64,000 nt of DNA. It comes from Cytobacillus citreus (GTDB lineage Bacteria; Bacillota; Bacilli; Bacillales; Cytobacillaceae). Under the pieces are notes generated by a model. The model did no database searches. It worked only from the letters and a program-made list of their open reading frames with translations, and was not told where the DNA came from. The stretch covers positions 124,001 through 188,000 of the forward strand of contig NZ_JAGYPM010000003.1 in the NCBI RefSeq assembly GCF_018343665.1. Reading direction: 5' to 3'. Position 1 is the stretch's first letter; the number at the start of each line of letters is the position of its first letter. This document shows positions 24,916-33,986 of this stretch, piece by piece. Position numbers and translations under genes: made by a program.

Positions 24916-25752
24916 TTATTCACCAGTTTCTACCTTGTTCTCTTCATAAGAGATCCAATCGCTAAAGCTGCCAGCATATAATTTAACATTTTTGTAGCCT
25001 GCTGACATTAGTGCCATGAAATTTGGAGTTGCGGTTACTCCTGAACCACAGTAAACAATTATCTGCTTGTCTTTATCAATGTCAGAGAATCTTTTAGCTT
25101 GATCTTCTCCACTTTTAAATGATCCGTTTTCAAAGCCTTCCATCCAAACTTTATTAATTGCACCTGGAATATGACCAGCTTTTTTATCAATTGGTTCTTC
25201 CAAGCCTAAATAGCGCTTATTTTCTCTAGAATCAATAATAACCGTTTCTTGACATTTCGCTTCAACAATTTTTTTCACATCATTAGAAGATGCAAAAATT
25301 TCTTCATTATGCTTTATATCAAATTCCGTTTTAAGGTATTCAGGAACTTCATTGTTAAGAGGCAACCCTGCATCTTTCCAAGCTTTATAGCCCCCATTTA
25401 ATACATACACTTTTTCATGCCCTATATAATTTAACAGCCACCAAAGCCGTCCAGAATATGAACCCTCACCACCGTCGTAAGCAATGACAATTGTGTCATT
25501 GCTTATTCCCGCATTTTGAATTGTTTCTTTAAATTTCTGGACATCTGGTAATGGATGTCTTCCCCCATGTAAAGAAACAGGCCCAGACAGATCTTTTCCG
25601 AGATGAAAGTAGATAGCTCCTGGAATATGATCCTTTAAATACAATTCAAATCCTTCACCTGAAAAACTTAGGTTATAGCGGCAATCAACTATTCTGACAT
25701 TTTCATCTTCCAGTCTTTCTTTTAACCATTCTTTTTCAACGATTAAGTTCAT
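24916..25752 (-). CDS. Rhodanese-type sulfurtransferase
   Basis: A 278-residue two-domain rhodanese of the thiosulfate/3-mercaptopyruvate sulfurtransferase type. The N-terminal domain contains VRIVDCRYNL and the GGRHPLPD loop, where the active cysteine is absent. The C-terminal domain carries the catalytic loop YCGSGVTATPN with its cysteine, and the preceding DSRENKRYLG. It moves sulfane sulfur between small acceptors. The ATG at 25752 overlaps the ypbS stop codon by the ATGA arrangement and is preceded by an AAGGGG box, so translation is coupled to ypbS. A longer frame upstream overlaps ypbS and is not used. Confidence 0.9.
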   Translation of the reverse strand: MNLIVEKEWLKERLEDENVRIVDCRYNLSFSGEGFELYLKDHIPGAIYFHLGKDLSGPVSLHGGRHPLPDVQKFKETIQNAGISNDTIVIAYDGGEGSYSGRLWWLLNYIGHEKVYVLNGGYKAWKDAGLPLNNEVPEYLKTEFDIKHNEEIFASSNDVKKIVEAKCQETVIIDSRENKRYLGLEEPIDKKAGHIPGAINKVWMEGFENGSFKSGEDQAKRFSDIDKDKQIIVYCGSGVTATPNFMALMSAGYKNVKLYAGSFSDWISYEENKVETGE

Positions 25753-25940
25753 TCCTTCATCCCCTTCATTCTTTTTTTCATAAGCTTTTGAACATGCTCC
25801 TTTGGTGTCCAGCATTGGAATTGATAGTTAGGTTTTGTTTCATAGCCTAGGCGCTTACAAAAATAGTTCATCCCTGTCTTGTTTTTTTTTGCCTGAAAAT
25901 GTATACAGGTTGCACATGCATGAAAGGATTCAATTTTCAT
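25749..25940 (-). CDS. ypbS: Small cysteine-rich protein YpbS
   Basis: A 63-residue protein whose pattern of CATCIHF, YFCKRLG and QFQCWTP cysteines, plus basic C-terminal MKKRMKGMKE, matches B. subtilis YpbS, located between ypcP and dynA there too. The four cysteines suggest a small zinc-binding fold. An AAAGGAG box precedes the ATG, and its stop codon overlaps the start of the sulfurtransferase gene by four bases. The function is unknown. Confidence 0.8.
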   Translation of the reverse strand: MKIESFHACATCIHFQAKKNKTGMNYFCKRLGYETKPNYQFQCWTPKEHVQKLMKKRMKGMKE

Positions 25941-25980
25941 GGGAGCTCCTTTACTATCCTTAATATATCACTCTAACATC

Positions 25981-28900
25981 TTAAGAAAAATTCGCAATTT
26001 CCTTTTCTGTTTTTTCAAGCTGATCGATTGGAAAATCATCGCCTAAAACTGCTAGAATTCCATCATAATACTCATCTGCCTGTTCAATAAGCATATTCAA
26101 TAACAGAATGAATTCTCTTTTTAATAAAGATTGATAATGATCCTTTAATCTTTTACTTTCTGTTAATAAATAATTCTCTGCCGGCCCTTGCATGATTTGC
26201 TCAAGCTCATTACTTAAAAGCTTCCTTTCATTCTTTTCAAAAAATGATTTAGGATTTTTAAAATAGGATAGAGCTTTTCTAAATTGAGTTCTGTCCTCAT
26301 TTTGGAAGGCAGTTTCAAAATCAATTCCTTCCATGTTTTTTGCATCAAATGTACTGAAGCTTAATTCTTGATTGATATTGGCTGCTGATTGGACAAGTAT
26401 TGCTTGAGCTTCTTTACATAATTTACTAATATAAGCTTCTAACCTAAGTGTAGTTGCTCTCATTTCCTGTGCAAAATCAAATCCAAAGCTTTGCAGAAAA
26501 TCTTCAAGTGCCATTTGTAACGCCTTTTTTAAATTTCGTCCATCATCTTTTAAAAGTGCAGGATTGAAGGATTCTTTAACGAAATCCCCAAATCGTAAAA
26601 ATACTCTTTGCTTAATATAGAACACTAGTTCATCTGCTTCTTGATCCAATCTTTGTGAGAAAATAGCATCATCTAGCGCCCCAATAACATCATGGATCGA
26701 TTTTTTCTCTTTTTCGAGTAGCATTCGTTTCTGTGCCCTATCTTCTTTATTTTCCTTAGAAGATTGGATAAAGTTCTGAAGCTGATCTAAAACTCGCTGC
26801 CATTCCATCTCAGCTGAGGTAACGGAAATCTCCATTAGCTCATTTCGAATAAATGAATAAAAGCTATGCTCAAATTTATCAATTTTCGACTTTCCTTCTT
26901 GTCTTTTCTCAAGCTTTTCACTTAGAGCTTTAAGACTTGATAATCCGAATAGATGTGGATGTCGAATGCCATATTGTACAAGCTGATCCCCGACATACTC
27001 TAATACAGAATTCATTTCATCTTCATTATTCGCTAGATCAATGGCGTTTACAATAAAGAACATTTTATCAAGCTCAAATGAATCCTTCACACGGCCCAAT
27101 TGAATAAGAAACTCACGGTCAGCTTTAGAGAATGCATGGTTATAATAGGTCACAAACAGAATCGCATCAGAATTTTTTATATAATCAAAGGCTACTCCAG
27201 TATGACGGGCATTTATTGAATCAGCACCTGGTGTATCAACTAGCGTAATTCCCTTCTTGGTAAGTTCACAATCATAATAAACTTCAATCATTTCAACAAA
27301 ACATGATTTTTCTTCAACTGCTACATAGTCCTTGAATTCTTCCAAATCCACTCTAATCGTTGTTCCTAAGCTTTGGCGAAAATTCTCAAAACCTTTTAAG
27401 AATGCTTGCAAAAAAGCAAAATGAGTTTTTTCATTTGCATCGAAATCTGCCTTGTTAGCTATTACTTTTTTGATGCGTTCAATCGCTTCATTAAAGTCGG
27501 TAGCTGACAAATCAAAAACCTTTAAAGAACGATTTACATCATCAAATAAAACTTGAGAAGATTTTACCTTCACTAGTACTGTCCCATGTCCATATTGCTC
27601 ATTCACTGGCATTATTTTATTAATCGCAGCTGTAGTAGGGTTTGGAGACACTGGGAGTAGTTTATTTCCAATAAGTGCGTTAGCGAATGACGACTTTCCT
27701 GCACTAAATGCTCCAAATAGTGCAACAGTAAATTGTTTATGCTCAATACGCTCTGCTTTTTGTAGTAATTCAGCAGTCATTTTTTTGAATCCAGGTACGT
27801 TTCGAACGGCATTTGCGGTAAATTTCAATTTTTGGACTAAAGTTTTTATTGTCTTTTCTTCAATATTAATTCCTTTTTCATCTTGAAGGTCTTTTTCTAG
27901 AGCTTCAGTATTCTTCCCGATTCCATTCTTATCTTTAGAAATTCCTTCAGTATGATATACAACTTCCACTACATCCTGTGAAACTACAAGTAATTTTTCC
28001 ACTTTCTCTTCGTATTCCTCTTCAGGAAAATGACCAGCTAATAATTCAGTAATCTTTAGCTTAGCTAATCGTAACTCTTCTTTTAAGTTGTTTAGTGATT
28101 TCCACGCTTCGTTATACGATTGAAATTTTTCCAATTCTTTTTCAAAGAGACTATACTCATTTTGATTCTTTAATTTTAATGCATTTAGATATAAATCATT
28201 TAATTCTAACAAACTATTTTTTGCTATTTTCTTTATAGAATCAGCAAGATCATTTGTATACTGTAGGACATAATCGCCAGAAAGAAGTGCTCCATCCTTG
28301 AAGGTATCTGCAATCATTTCCTTTTGATAAACAACTTTAAAGTTCTGTGCTTTCGCAAGCAGAATAGGATCATGTATATCATGCTGTTTAAGCTCATTTA
28401 AATAAAGCTCTTTTAAATGCCAGTCAAGCTGTGATTTTACTTTTTCTGAAAAATCACTAAAGAAGCTATCTAGTCTATTGGCTTTTTCCTGGTCCGTCTT
28501 TTGTTTTGAAAAGAATAGGCCTACTTTAAAACCTGATTGTCGTGACTCGATATATTTTTGTGCTAGCTCTCTCGTTTGAAATGGCATTAAATAAGCATTT
28601 TTTAATATTTCATCAACTTTATTATTTAGATCAATCTCTGTCATTTTTAATGCAGCTTGAATATCATTTAGTCCATTCTCTAGCTCAACCACTTTTGCAG
28701 GCAATAAATTTCTGTCTTCACTAGAAAGCTCTGAAAGCTGACTCTCGTATTTTTCAATATTGTTCCAGCTTTTTTCTTCGAGATAAATCAAATGCTCGCT
28801 CGATAATTTTTTTAAAGAATGAAATACAGACTCCGGAAGAAGCAACTTCCTTTTAGCCATTTTGTCTGCAATAAATTGCTGCAAGGAATGGAACTCATTT

Positions 28901-29643
28901 TCCTTATGAGATTCCTCTTTTAATGAAGTGAAAAATATTCTTGCAGGTGTAACACCCCATGATGAAAATGAATCTACGACACTTTGCTTAAACTGACTAA
29001 AGCTTAATTCTTCTTCCCGATGCTTATCTATCATGTTAATGATTAAAAAAACCTGTTTTCCTGCAGAAGCTAATTCCTTTGTAAATAGAAAGTTTAATTC
29101 TGATTGAACATGATTATAATCCATGACATAAAACACAAGATCAGCAAGATGCAATGCAGACTCTGTTGCAATCCGGTGAGCATCATCCGTTGAATCAATA
29201 CCTGGGGTATCCATAATGATCGCATTCTTAGGCAGACTCGTCTCAGAATAGCTAATTTCAATAGACTGGATATGGTCTCCATCCTTACAGTATGACTTCA
29301 CGTCGTCATAATCATATGGTGCTGGGTATAATCTTGAATTTCCTTCTTTAAAAATTACCTTTGCATAATCTTCTCCTGATCTTATTTTCACCAAATTGGC
29401 ACTTGTTGGGATCGGGCTGGAAGGAAGCAAATTTTCACCAATTAATTTATTAATCATACTGGATTTTCCAGCTGAAAAATGTCCACAAAACGCAATGGAA
29501 TACTCTTGATTATCAAGTTTTAAAGCTAAATCCTTAGCCCGTTCCGCCGATTGCTTGTCTTGATTCGACAAGAAATATTCATTTAATGCTGTGATTTTTC
29601 TTAGTAAATCAACAGTATCTTGTTTTAACACAGTTTGAACCAT
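25981..29643 (-). CDS. dynA: Double dynamin-like GTPase DynA
   Basis: A 1220-residue bacterial dynamin with two complete GTPase modules in one chain, the B. subtilis DynA (YpbR) arrangement, which is about 1190 residues. Module one has the P-loop GHFSAGKSSMIN near residue 55, switch IPTSANLV, DTPGIDST and NMIDK. Module two repeats these near residue 645 as GAFSAGKSSFAN, PNPTTAA, DTPGADSINARHTG and NAIDLA. Long helical stalk regions follow each. DynA mediates nucleotide-independent membrane fusion and membrane-stress protection, including against phage and pore-forming antibiotics. An AAGGGG box stands 11 bases before the ATG. The gene is followed by ypbS. Confidence 0.95.
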   Translation of the reverse strand: MVQTVLKQDTVDLLRKITALNEYFLSNQDKQSAERAKDLALKLDNQEYSIAFCGHFSAGKSSMINKLIGENLLPSSPIPTSANLVKIRSGEDYAKVIFKEGNSRLYPAPYDYDDVKSYCKDGDHIQSIEISYSETSLPKNAIIMDTPGIDSTDDAHRIATESALHLADLVFYVMDYNHVQSELNFLFTKELASAGKQVFLIINMIDKHREEELSFSQFKQSVVDSFSSWGVTPARIFFTSLKEESHKENEFHSLQQFIADKMAKRKLLLPESVFHSLKKLSSEHLIYLEEKSWNNIEKYESQLSELSSEDRNLLPAKVVELENGLNDIQAALKMTEIDLNNKVDEILKNAYLMPFQTRELAQKYIESRQSGFKVGLFFSKQKTDQEKANRLDSFFSDFSEKVKSQLDWHLKELYLNELKQHDIHDPILLAKAQNFKVVYQKEMIADTFKDGALLSGDYVLQYTNDLADSIKKIAKNSLLELNDLYLNALKLKNQNEYSLFEKELEKFQSYNEAWKSLNNLKEELRLAKLKITELLAGHFPEEEYEEKVEKLLVVSQDVVEVVYHTEGISKDKNGIGKNTEALEKDLQDEKGINIEEKTIKTLVQKLKFTANAVRNVPGFKKMTAELLQKAERIEHKQFTVALFGAFSAGKSSFANALIGNKLLPVSPNPTTAAINKIMPVNEQYGHGTVLVKVKSSQVLFDDVNRSLKVFDLSATDFNEAIERIKKVIANKADFDANEKTHFAFLQAFLKGFENFRQSLGTTIRVDLEEFKDYVAVEEKSCFVEMIEVYYDCELTKKGITLVDTPGADSINARHTGVAFDYIKNSDAILFVTYYNHAFSKADREFLIQLGRVKDSFELDKMFFIVNAIDLANNEDEMNSVLEYVGDQLVQYGIRHPHLFGLSSLKALSEKLEKRQEGKSKIDKFEHSFYSFIRNELMEISVTSAEMEWQRVLDQLQNFIQSSKENKEDRAQKRMLLEKEKKSIHDVIGALDDAIFSQRLDQEADELVFYIKQRVFLRFGDFVKESFNPALLKDDGRNLKKALQMALEDFLQSFGFDFAQEMRATTLRLEAYISKLCKEAQAILVQSAANINQELSFSTFDAKNMEGIDFETAFQNEDRTQFRKALSYFKNPKSFFEKNERKLLSNELEQIMQGPAENYLLTESKRLKDHYQSLLKREFILLLNMLIEQADEYYDGILAVLGDDFPIDQLEKTEKEIANFS

Positions 29644-29766
29644 GAATACTTATCCCCTTGTAACATCATTTACTAACTATTTTAAATGATTTTTCTTATA
29701 ATTCCTATCATTAGAATTTGGAACTTCTTTATTCAAAGCGACGTACTATGATTAGCTATAAAAAAT

Positions 29767-30013
29767 AGGCCCTGTTTAACTTCCCTGTTGATTTCCACTG
29801 CAGGCACTAAAGCGTAGCGGGCGGTCCGGAAGCCTCCTCGTCGAAGAGCGCTCCTGCGGGGTCTCCCTTTGACTCGCTTCTCCCGCAGGACGTTGAATAA
29901 TCGTCCCCGAATAAACACCGCACGAAGGAAATGCGAATGCATTTTCGAGGATCTCGCGCCTGCAGCGAGAATCAACAACAAAATAGCATTATCAACACTG
30001 AGTTTTATCACAG
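29767..30013. repeat. Composite MITE-like repeat with terminal inverted repeats
   Basis: A 247-base GC-rich element. It begins GGCCCTGTTTAAC and ends GAGTTTTATCACAG, diverged forms of the perfect ends seen at 36640 and 36827. Internal blocks TTGATTTCCACTGCAGGCAC and TCGCGCCTGCAGCGAGAATC are inverted partners, and the centre has CTCCTGCGGGGTCTCCC. Open frames across it follow the repeat and are not genes. It separates dynA from the small membrane peptide gene. Confidence 0.7.
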
Positions 30014-30026
30014 AAAAAAAATAAAA

Positions 30027-30046
30027 ACCAGGTTTGCACCTGGCTA
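30027..30046 (-). terminator. Terminator of the 30-aa membrane peptide gene
   Basis: A stem CCAGGT / ACCTGG with a four-base loop, followed on the minus strand by TTTTTATTTTTTTT. It stands right after the stop codon of the small gene at 30063-30155, which supports that gene as a separate transcript end. Confidence 0.8.
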
Positions 30047-30062
30047 TGTAGAAAGTATCAAA

Positions 30063-30155
30063 TTATCTAGTATGTGGCTTTGCAACATTATTTAAAACAT
30101 GTTTCATGATTAGTACATAGGCTGTTACTGTACCCGCAATAAAAATCGCTTCCAT
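30063..30155 (-). CDS. Putative 30-aa membrane peptide
   Basis: A 30-codon frame encoding one hydrophobic segment (MEAIFIAGTVTAYVLIMKHV) and a short polar tail NNVAKPHTR. An AAGGTG box lies nine bases before the ATG and a strong terminator stands 17 bases after the stop codon. The shape is like small subunits or regulators of membrane complexes, but I cannot name a partner. It is downstream of, and co-directional with, bpsB at a distance of about 100 bases. Confidence 0.5.
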   Translation of the reverse strand: MEAIFIAGTVTAYVLIMKHVLNNVAKPHTR

Positions 30156-30257
30156 ACATAACATCACCTTTCCATATAATTAATTGATAATAATTTTCAT
30201 ATTCAATTAGAATTTTAGCATTGCCGATAATCATTTTCAATAGGGTTAATTTATTTG

Positions 30258-30818
30258 TCACACTTTTTTATAATTCTTCGAAATACTATGCATATTCGAA
30301 AAAGCTTCTTCATATTTCGTTAATTCTTTTAAAGCCTTCTCCTCCGCAGGAATACGAATGAATAATATGATAGCATTTAAAATTGTAAAAAGAACGGCCG
30401 TCAAGTATGCCTGAAACATGAATGGGATGATAATAAATTCGATTGCAACTATGGTATAATTAGGATGCTTCATGAAACGGTATGGTCCTTTTTTCACAAT
30501 ATCTGCGTAAGGCAAAACAATTATTTTCGTATTCCAATACGACCCGAGTGAAAATAGTGCCCATATTCTCCCTGCTTGAGTGAATAGGAATAAGATTAGA
30601 AGGACTGCCCAGCTTGAGGATAACTCCTTATTAAAACAAATGACTTCTATAATAAAAGATACAAAAAACATACTATGTACAAAGACAATAAATTTATAAT
30701 GTGACTGCCCAAACTCCAAAGCTCCCCGTCGCTTCATTTGACGTTCATTTCTTTTGGCTATTAGCAATTCGAAAACACGCTGGAAAATGATAACCGTGAT
30801 AAACATAAAAAAAATCAT
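30258..30818 (-). CDS. bpsB: Alkylpyrone methyltransferase BpsB (YpbQ)
   Basis: A 186-residue membrane protein of the isoprenylcysteine carboxyl methyltransferase (ICMT/PEMT) family, the YpbQ type, which O-methylates alkylpyrones made by BpsA. The SAM-binding region near the C-terminus is visible as GPYRFMKHPNYTIVAIEF, with the typical RxxRHPxY spacing. Four or five hydrophobic segments precede it, starting at the N-terminus. It begins four bases after the bpsA stop, so the two genes form a tight operon. The membrane position fits a lipophilic substrate. Confidence 0.9.
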   Translation of the reverse strand: MIFFMFITVIIFQRVFELLIAKRNERQMKRRGALEFGQSHYKFIVFVHSMFFVSFIIEVICFNKELSSSWAVLLILFLFTQAGRIWALFSLGSYWNTKIIVLPYADIVKKGPYRFMKHPNYTIVAIEFIIIPFMFQAYLTAVLFTILNAIILFIRIPAEEKALKELTKYEEAFSNMHSISKNYKKV

Positions 30819-30821
30819 TTT

Positions 30822-31910
30822 CTAATTCTCCCATCTTAGCAATAGCATTTCAGAGCTAAAGCCTGGACCTAATGCTGTGGCAAGTCCGTATTCCTTCGTC
30901 TTACCTAATTCCATAAATCTTTTTAGGACATATAAAATAGTTGCTGATGACATATTACCGTATTGCTTCAAAACTTCCAGAGAGATTTTAGTCATTTGTG
31001 GATCAATCTTTAATGAATCAACATATGCATCAATCACTTTTTTTCCTCCAGGATGTGCAATAAAATGATGAATATCACCTAAATCCATCTTCTTTTGAAG
31101 TAAAAAATCATTTACATTCGGCTTTAACCAGCTCTCGATAATTGATGGAATGTCCTTAGAGAAGATTACAAAAAGCCCATCATCCCTTATCTCCCATCCC
31201 ATAACATCTAAGGAATTTGGTAATAAGGTTGAATGAGTTCTTATAATTTTTGGTACCGATTCAAGCTTCTGAAATGTTCCCCTATCAACCTGTTTCCCGG
31301 CGACAAGTGCACACGCTACCCCATCAGCAAAAAGTGAAGTTCCTATTAAGTTGCTTTTTGACCGATCATTTCTTTGAAAGGTTAGGCTGCATAATTCAAT
31401 CGATAGTACTAATACTTTAGCTAGTGGAAATGCAAGACAGTATTCAAATGCACGTGACAAGCCGGCTGCGCCTCCAGCGCAGCCTAATCCCCATATTGGA
31501 ATTCTCTTTGTATTTTGTGAAAATGGAAGCCTATTCATTATTCTTGCTTCAATGCTTGGCGTCGCAAGCCCTGAGCTTGAAATAAAAAAAATCGCTTCAA
31601 TTTCATTATATGGAACTTCACTTTTAAGAAAGACATCGCTCTTTAGGCAGTTTTCAATTGCTTCAACCCCTAGATCAGTGGCACAATCAATATACGCTTT
31701 ATTTTTTTCTGAGAAAGTTTTATCAGTTTTAAACCATTCCATGTCTTTAACAAAATGCCTTTTTTCAATTTGGCCATTATGAAAAACCTGTAATAATCTT
31801 TCAATATTATGAAAGGAATCAGAAAATAAATCTCTTGCAAAATCCATGACCTCATCTTGCTTAAGAATATGTCTGGGAACTGCTTCTGCAATTGATACGA
31901 TTGATGACAT
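30822..31910 (-). CDS. bpsA: Type III polyketide synthase BpsA
   Basis: A 362-residue type III polyketide synthase of the chalcone-synthase family, the B. subtilis BpsA (BcsA) type, which makes triketide alkylpyrones from long-chain acyl-CoA and malonyl-CoA. The catalytic triad is present: Cys in IWGLGCAGGAAGLSRA, His in HFIAHPGGKKVIDAY, and Asn in YGNMSSATILYVL. The C-terminal GPGFSSEMLLL is the usual glycine-rich end. It is the first gene of the bpsA-bpsB operon. In B. subtilis the products are membrane-associated alkylpyrone ethers whose role is not clear. Confidence 0.93.
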   Translation of the reverse strand: MSSIVSIAEAVPRHILKQDEVMDFARDLFSDSFHNIERLLQVFHNGQIEKRHFVKDMEWFKTDKTFSEKNKAYIDCATDLGVEAIENCLKSDVFLKSEVPYNEIEAIFFISSSGLATPSIEARIMNRLPFSQNTKRIPIWGLGCAGGAAGLSRAFEYCLAFPLAKVLVLSIELCSLTFQRNDRSKSNLIGTSLFADGVACALVAGKQVDRGTFQKLESVPKIIRTHSTLLPNSLDVMGWEIRDDGLFVIFSKDIPSIIESWLKPNVNDFLLQKKMDLGDIHHFIAHPGGKKVIDAYVDSLKIDPQMTKISLEVLKQYGNMSSATILYVLKRFMELGKTKEYGLATALGPGFSSEMLLLRWEN

Positions 31911-32187
31911 TGCGTTCTCTCCTTCTTAACACTTAACGATATTTTTTCCCACAAATTGCATAATATTCATTATGTTGTTAAAATCAGGAAATAAAAAAAC
32001 TTCCCCTAATGAGGAAGCAAGTGTTTTGAAGGAGTCGTTGTGCAATTTAATTATAGATTTTTTTTAAAAAGGATACATCACCAAATCTTTTCCAATTAAT
32101 TTTTTTGTTTTTTATTCAAAAATTTATACGTTTGGATTTGATATTGATGTTAAAATAGTCCTAGTCAATAAGTTGGAAGAATGCCGG

Positions 32188-32643
32188 GTGACAATAACAA
32201 AAAGTGTGACAGATATTTTAAACGGGACTATTGATGCGGTTAAATCAGTCTTACCATTGGAGATTACAGTAGAAAAACCTGCATTATTTAATCAACCTTT
32301 CACCCAACATTCTATTGGTGTATTAATAGGATTGACAGGAGATGCAAGGGGCAGTATTATCATTGACGGCGATGAAAAGATTTTCGGAAAAATTGGGGAA
32401 GCCATGTTTGGAATAGTCCTTGAGGATGAGATGCTTGAATCCTTTGCAGGAGAGCTTGGCAATATGATTGCAGGCAGCATTTCTACGCATGCCTCACAAA
32501 GAGGCATTGAGATGGATATAACACCTCCAACGGTTTTAGTCGGCCAAACAAAGGTATATGGGTTTACAAAGGCCTTCAGACTGCCAATCACTATTCAAAA
32601 TGTTGGGAGTTTAATGATTGTTTTAATGGTGGAATTAAATTAA
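32188..32643 (+). CDS. CheX-like chemotaxis phosphatase
   Basis: A 151-residue protein of the CheC/CheX/FliY phosphatase group, single-module like CheX. The conserved E-x2-N motif is in LESFAGELGNMIAGSISTH. Residues ahead of it (GVLIGLTGDARGSIIID) match the family. Relatives dephosphorylate CheY-P. No chemotaxis genes are near. I use the GTG at 32188 because GGAAG lies eight bases upstream; the frame also allows a TTG five codons earlier. A hairpin terminator follows the stop codon. It is divergent from bpsA, with a spacer of about 280 bases that contains only a small hairpin (CTTCC / GGAAG). Confidence 0.85.
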   Translation: MTITKSVTDILNGTIDAVKSVLPLEITVEKPALFNQPFTQHSIGVLIGLTGDARGSIIIDGDEKIFGKIGEAMFGIVLEDEMLESFAGELGNMIAGSISTHASQRGIEMDITPPTVLVGQTKVYGFTKAFRLPITIQNVGSLMIVLMVELN

Positions 32644-32644
32644 T

Positions 32645-32669
32645 CAACGGTACGAATCGTACCGTTTTT
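32645..32669 (+). terminator. Terminator of the CheX-like gene
   Basis: A stem ACGGTACGA / TCGTACCGT with almost no loop, followed by TTTTTTATTTT, immediately downstream of the stop codon. Confidence 0.85.
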
Positions 32670-32683
32670 TATTTTCTCAAAAA

Positions 32684-32827
32684 TTACTCCTTTGATGAAA
32701 AATCATTTTCATTCTTTTGTTTTTGAACTTCAATAAAAATTTTTTTCTTTACTAATTTACCGCACCCCTTGCACAATACTTCGTGGTTATATAAAAGTCT
32801 GCAATAATCGCAATAATATTTTTCCAT
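32684..32827 (-). CDS. Small zinc-ribbon-like protein, 47 aa
   Basis: A 47-residue protein with two CxxC pairs (YYCDYCRLL and VLCKGCGKLV), the pattern of a small zinc ribbon, followed by a charged tail ending NDFSSKE. A GGAAGTGAG box stands before the ATG. It is convergent with the cheX-like gene and shares the terminator region. The family is unknown. It marks the edge between conserved sequence and the decayed stretch to the right. Confidence 0.65.
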   Translation of the reverse strand: MEKYYCDYCRLLYNHEVLCKGCGKLVKKKIFIEVQKQKNENDFSSKE

Positions 32828-32998
32828 ATGATACTCACTTCCTGTAACTCTGTTTCCGTATTATATTTTTTCGTTTTAAATGTGTGATTACATGGAAAAT
32901 CGTTATTTTAAAAATATTAATTTGATAAATAATATTAATTCGTTTCTCTGCTTTTAATCTCTTTATTAAAATTTCGGAATGCTCCCAAAGTTTTCTGG

Positions 32999-33110
32999 GA
33001 CTTCCTTTAAAATGACCTTAAGCCTCCCCACACTCCTCTTCAAACATGTTTATTCCCTCAGCTTCAAATTGTTTAACAGCATTCACAACAACGAGTAAAT
33101 ATCCCCAATT
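32999..33110 (-). pseudogene. Remnant of a replication or HTH-type protein C-terminus
   Basis: On the minus strand, about 37 codons without a start (NKLVKNWGYLLVVVNAVKQ, then EAEGINMFEEECGEA and a stop) look like the C-terminal end of a mobile-element protein, but the frame is closed by a stop just upstream. No ribosome binding site is present. I take it as a gene fragment. The remaining bases of 32828-33190 are AT-rich and hold nothing else that I recognise. Confidence 0.25.
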
Positions 33111-33205
33111 CTTTACCAGCTTATTTTTTTGTTACTATACCCTTCTTAAAAAATATGCTACCTTTGAATTTTATATCATAGGTTTCTCTATTTTTACCCA
33201 TAAAA

Positions 33206-33258
33206 AATCCCCTAATAGCAGACAGATTAATGTTTTCTTTTTCTGTCTACTATTAGGG
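33206..33258. repeat. Inverted repeat bordering a gene fragment
   Basis: Arms CCCCTAATAGCAGACAG and CTGTCTACTATTAGGGG pair over 17 bases with one mismatch, around a T-rich loop of about 15 bases. It could be a terminator for a lost gene. It stands directly before the truncated gene at 33276. Confidence 0.6.
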
Positions 33259-33275
33259 GTACTATCAGGTTATAG

Positions 33276-33575
33276 TGGATTCCACCTGCAGATGATGGAT
33301 ATGAGTACATACTTGTAAAGGTTAAAGGAACTGTAAAAAACTCTGAAACTGATGATGATTTTTATTGGTTATCTGATATGAACTTTAATTTCGTTAGCAA
33401 TGAAGGAAAGACTTATGATATAAAATCAGTGGTCATTCCAAATGAGTTGTCTAGTGAATTATATAACTGTGCTTCTGCTGAAGGATAAATTGAAGGACAT
33501 GTTGAAATTGATAATGATGTTAAACTAACTTTCGATAGTGGAGAAGAATCTCCAATTTTCTTTTTACTTAAATAG
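33276..33575 (+). pseudogene. 5'-truncated DUF4352-like lipoprotein gene with a stop codon
   Basis: A 300-base frame without start codon reads PPADDGYEYILVKVKGTVKN at its beginning and ends GEESPIFFLLK, the usual pattern of the immunoglobulin-like DUF4352 (telokin-like) domain of secreted Bacillus lipoproteins. The signal peptide and first strands are missing, and a TAA interrupts the frame after NCASAEG. So it is truncated at the 5' end and carries a nonsense codon. The family name is from the pattern only. Confidence 0.6.
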
Positions 33576-33674
33576 ATTGTCAAAGCCCCTCTTATTTGAG
33601 ATTGCCTTTTTAAGAATTTTATAGGTATAGTAGATAAACGGATATAATATCTTAAAGATGAGAGGAGATTGGAT

Positions 33675-33986
33675 ATGTCTGATGCAGTTGGACTGTCATT
33701 AACAATTCTGTTTGAAATTATTGCGTTTAGTTTAATCAACTTTTATGTATTCAAGTTTTCTCAGAAAGATATTAAAAGAAGAATATGGTCAGGGGTTATT
33801 TTTCTCCTCTTAACACCACTTATTTTCTTTGGCACATTATTTTTTGTCTTATTCTTTGATGAAAGTGGTTGGGGTGCGGGTATATTGACTGTCGTTTTTA
33901 CTGGTCTTTATATAATAAACGGTATTTTAGTGTTACTTTCTTCCATCTATTTATATTTTATGAAATCTAAAAAACGAGTAGTTTAA
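33675..33986 (+). CDS. Hypothetical three-helix membrane protein, 103 aa
   Basis: A 103-residue protein with three hydrophobic segments: residues 5-27 (LSLTILFEIIAFSLINFYVF), 36-60 (after a basic loop FSQKDIKRR) and 68-93. It ends in a basic tail MKSKKRVV. AGGAG stands seven bases before the ATG at 33675; a TTG two codons earlier is less likely. I do not recognise the family. It is an intact gene inside an otherwise decayed stretch, so it may be part of an acquired segment. Confidence 0.55.
   Translation: MSDAVGLSLTILFEIIAFSLINFYVFKFSQKDIKRRIWSGVIFLLLTPLIFFGTLFFVLFFDESGWGAGILTVVFTGLYIINGILVLLSSIYLYFMKSKKRVV

Noticed and set aside
25981..29643. DynA as a possible fusion artefact of two genes
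   Set aside because: The two-GTPase arrangement and length are normal for Bacillus DynA.
29733..30011. Open frame of 92 codons on the minus strand
   Set aside because: It follows the composite repeat exactly, has an Arg-rich composition typical of translated palindromic DNA, and no ribosome binding site.
33046..33318. Plus-strand frame of 90 codons
   Set aside because: No ribosome binding site, poor composition, and it crosses the inverted repeat at 33206-33258; the minus strand and the later frame fit better as remnants.
33413..33739. Minus-strand frame opposite the DUF4352-like remnant
   Set aside because: Antisense shadow; the plus strand carries the recognisable protein pattern.
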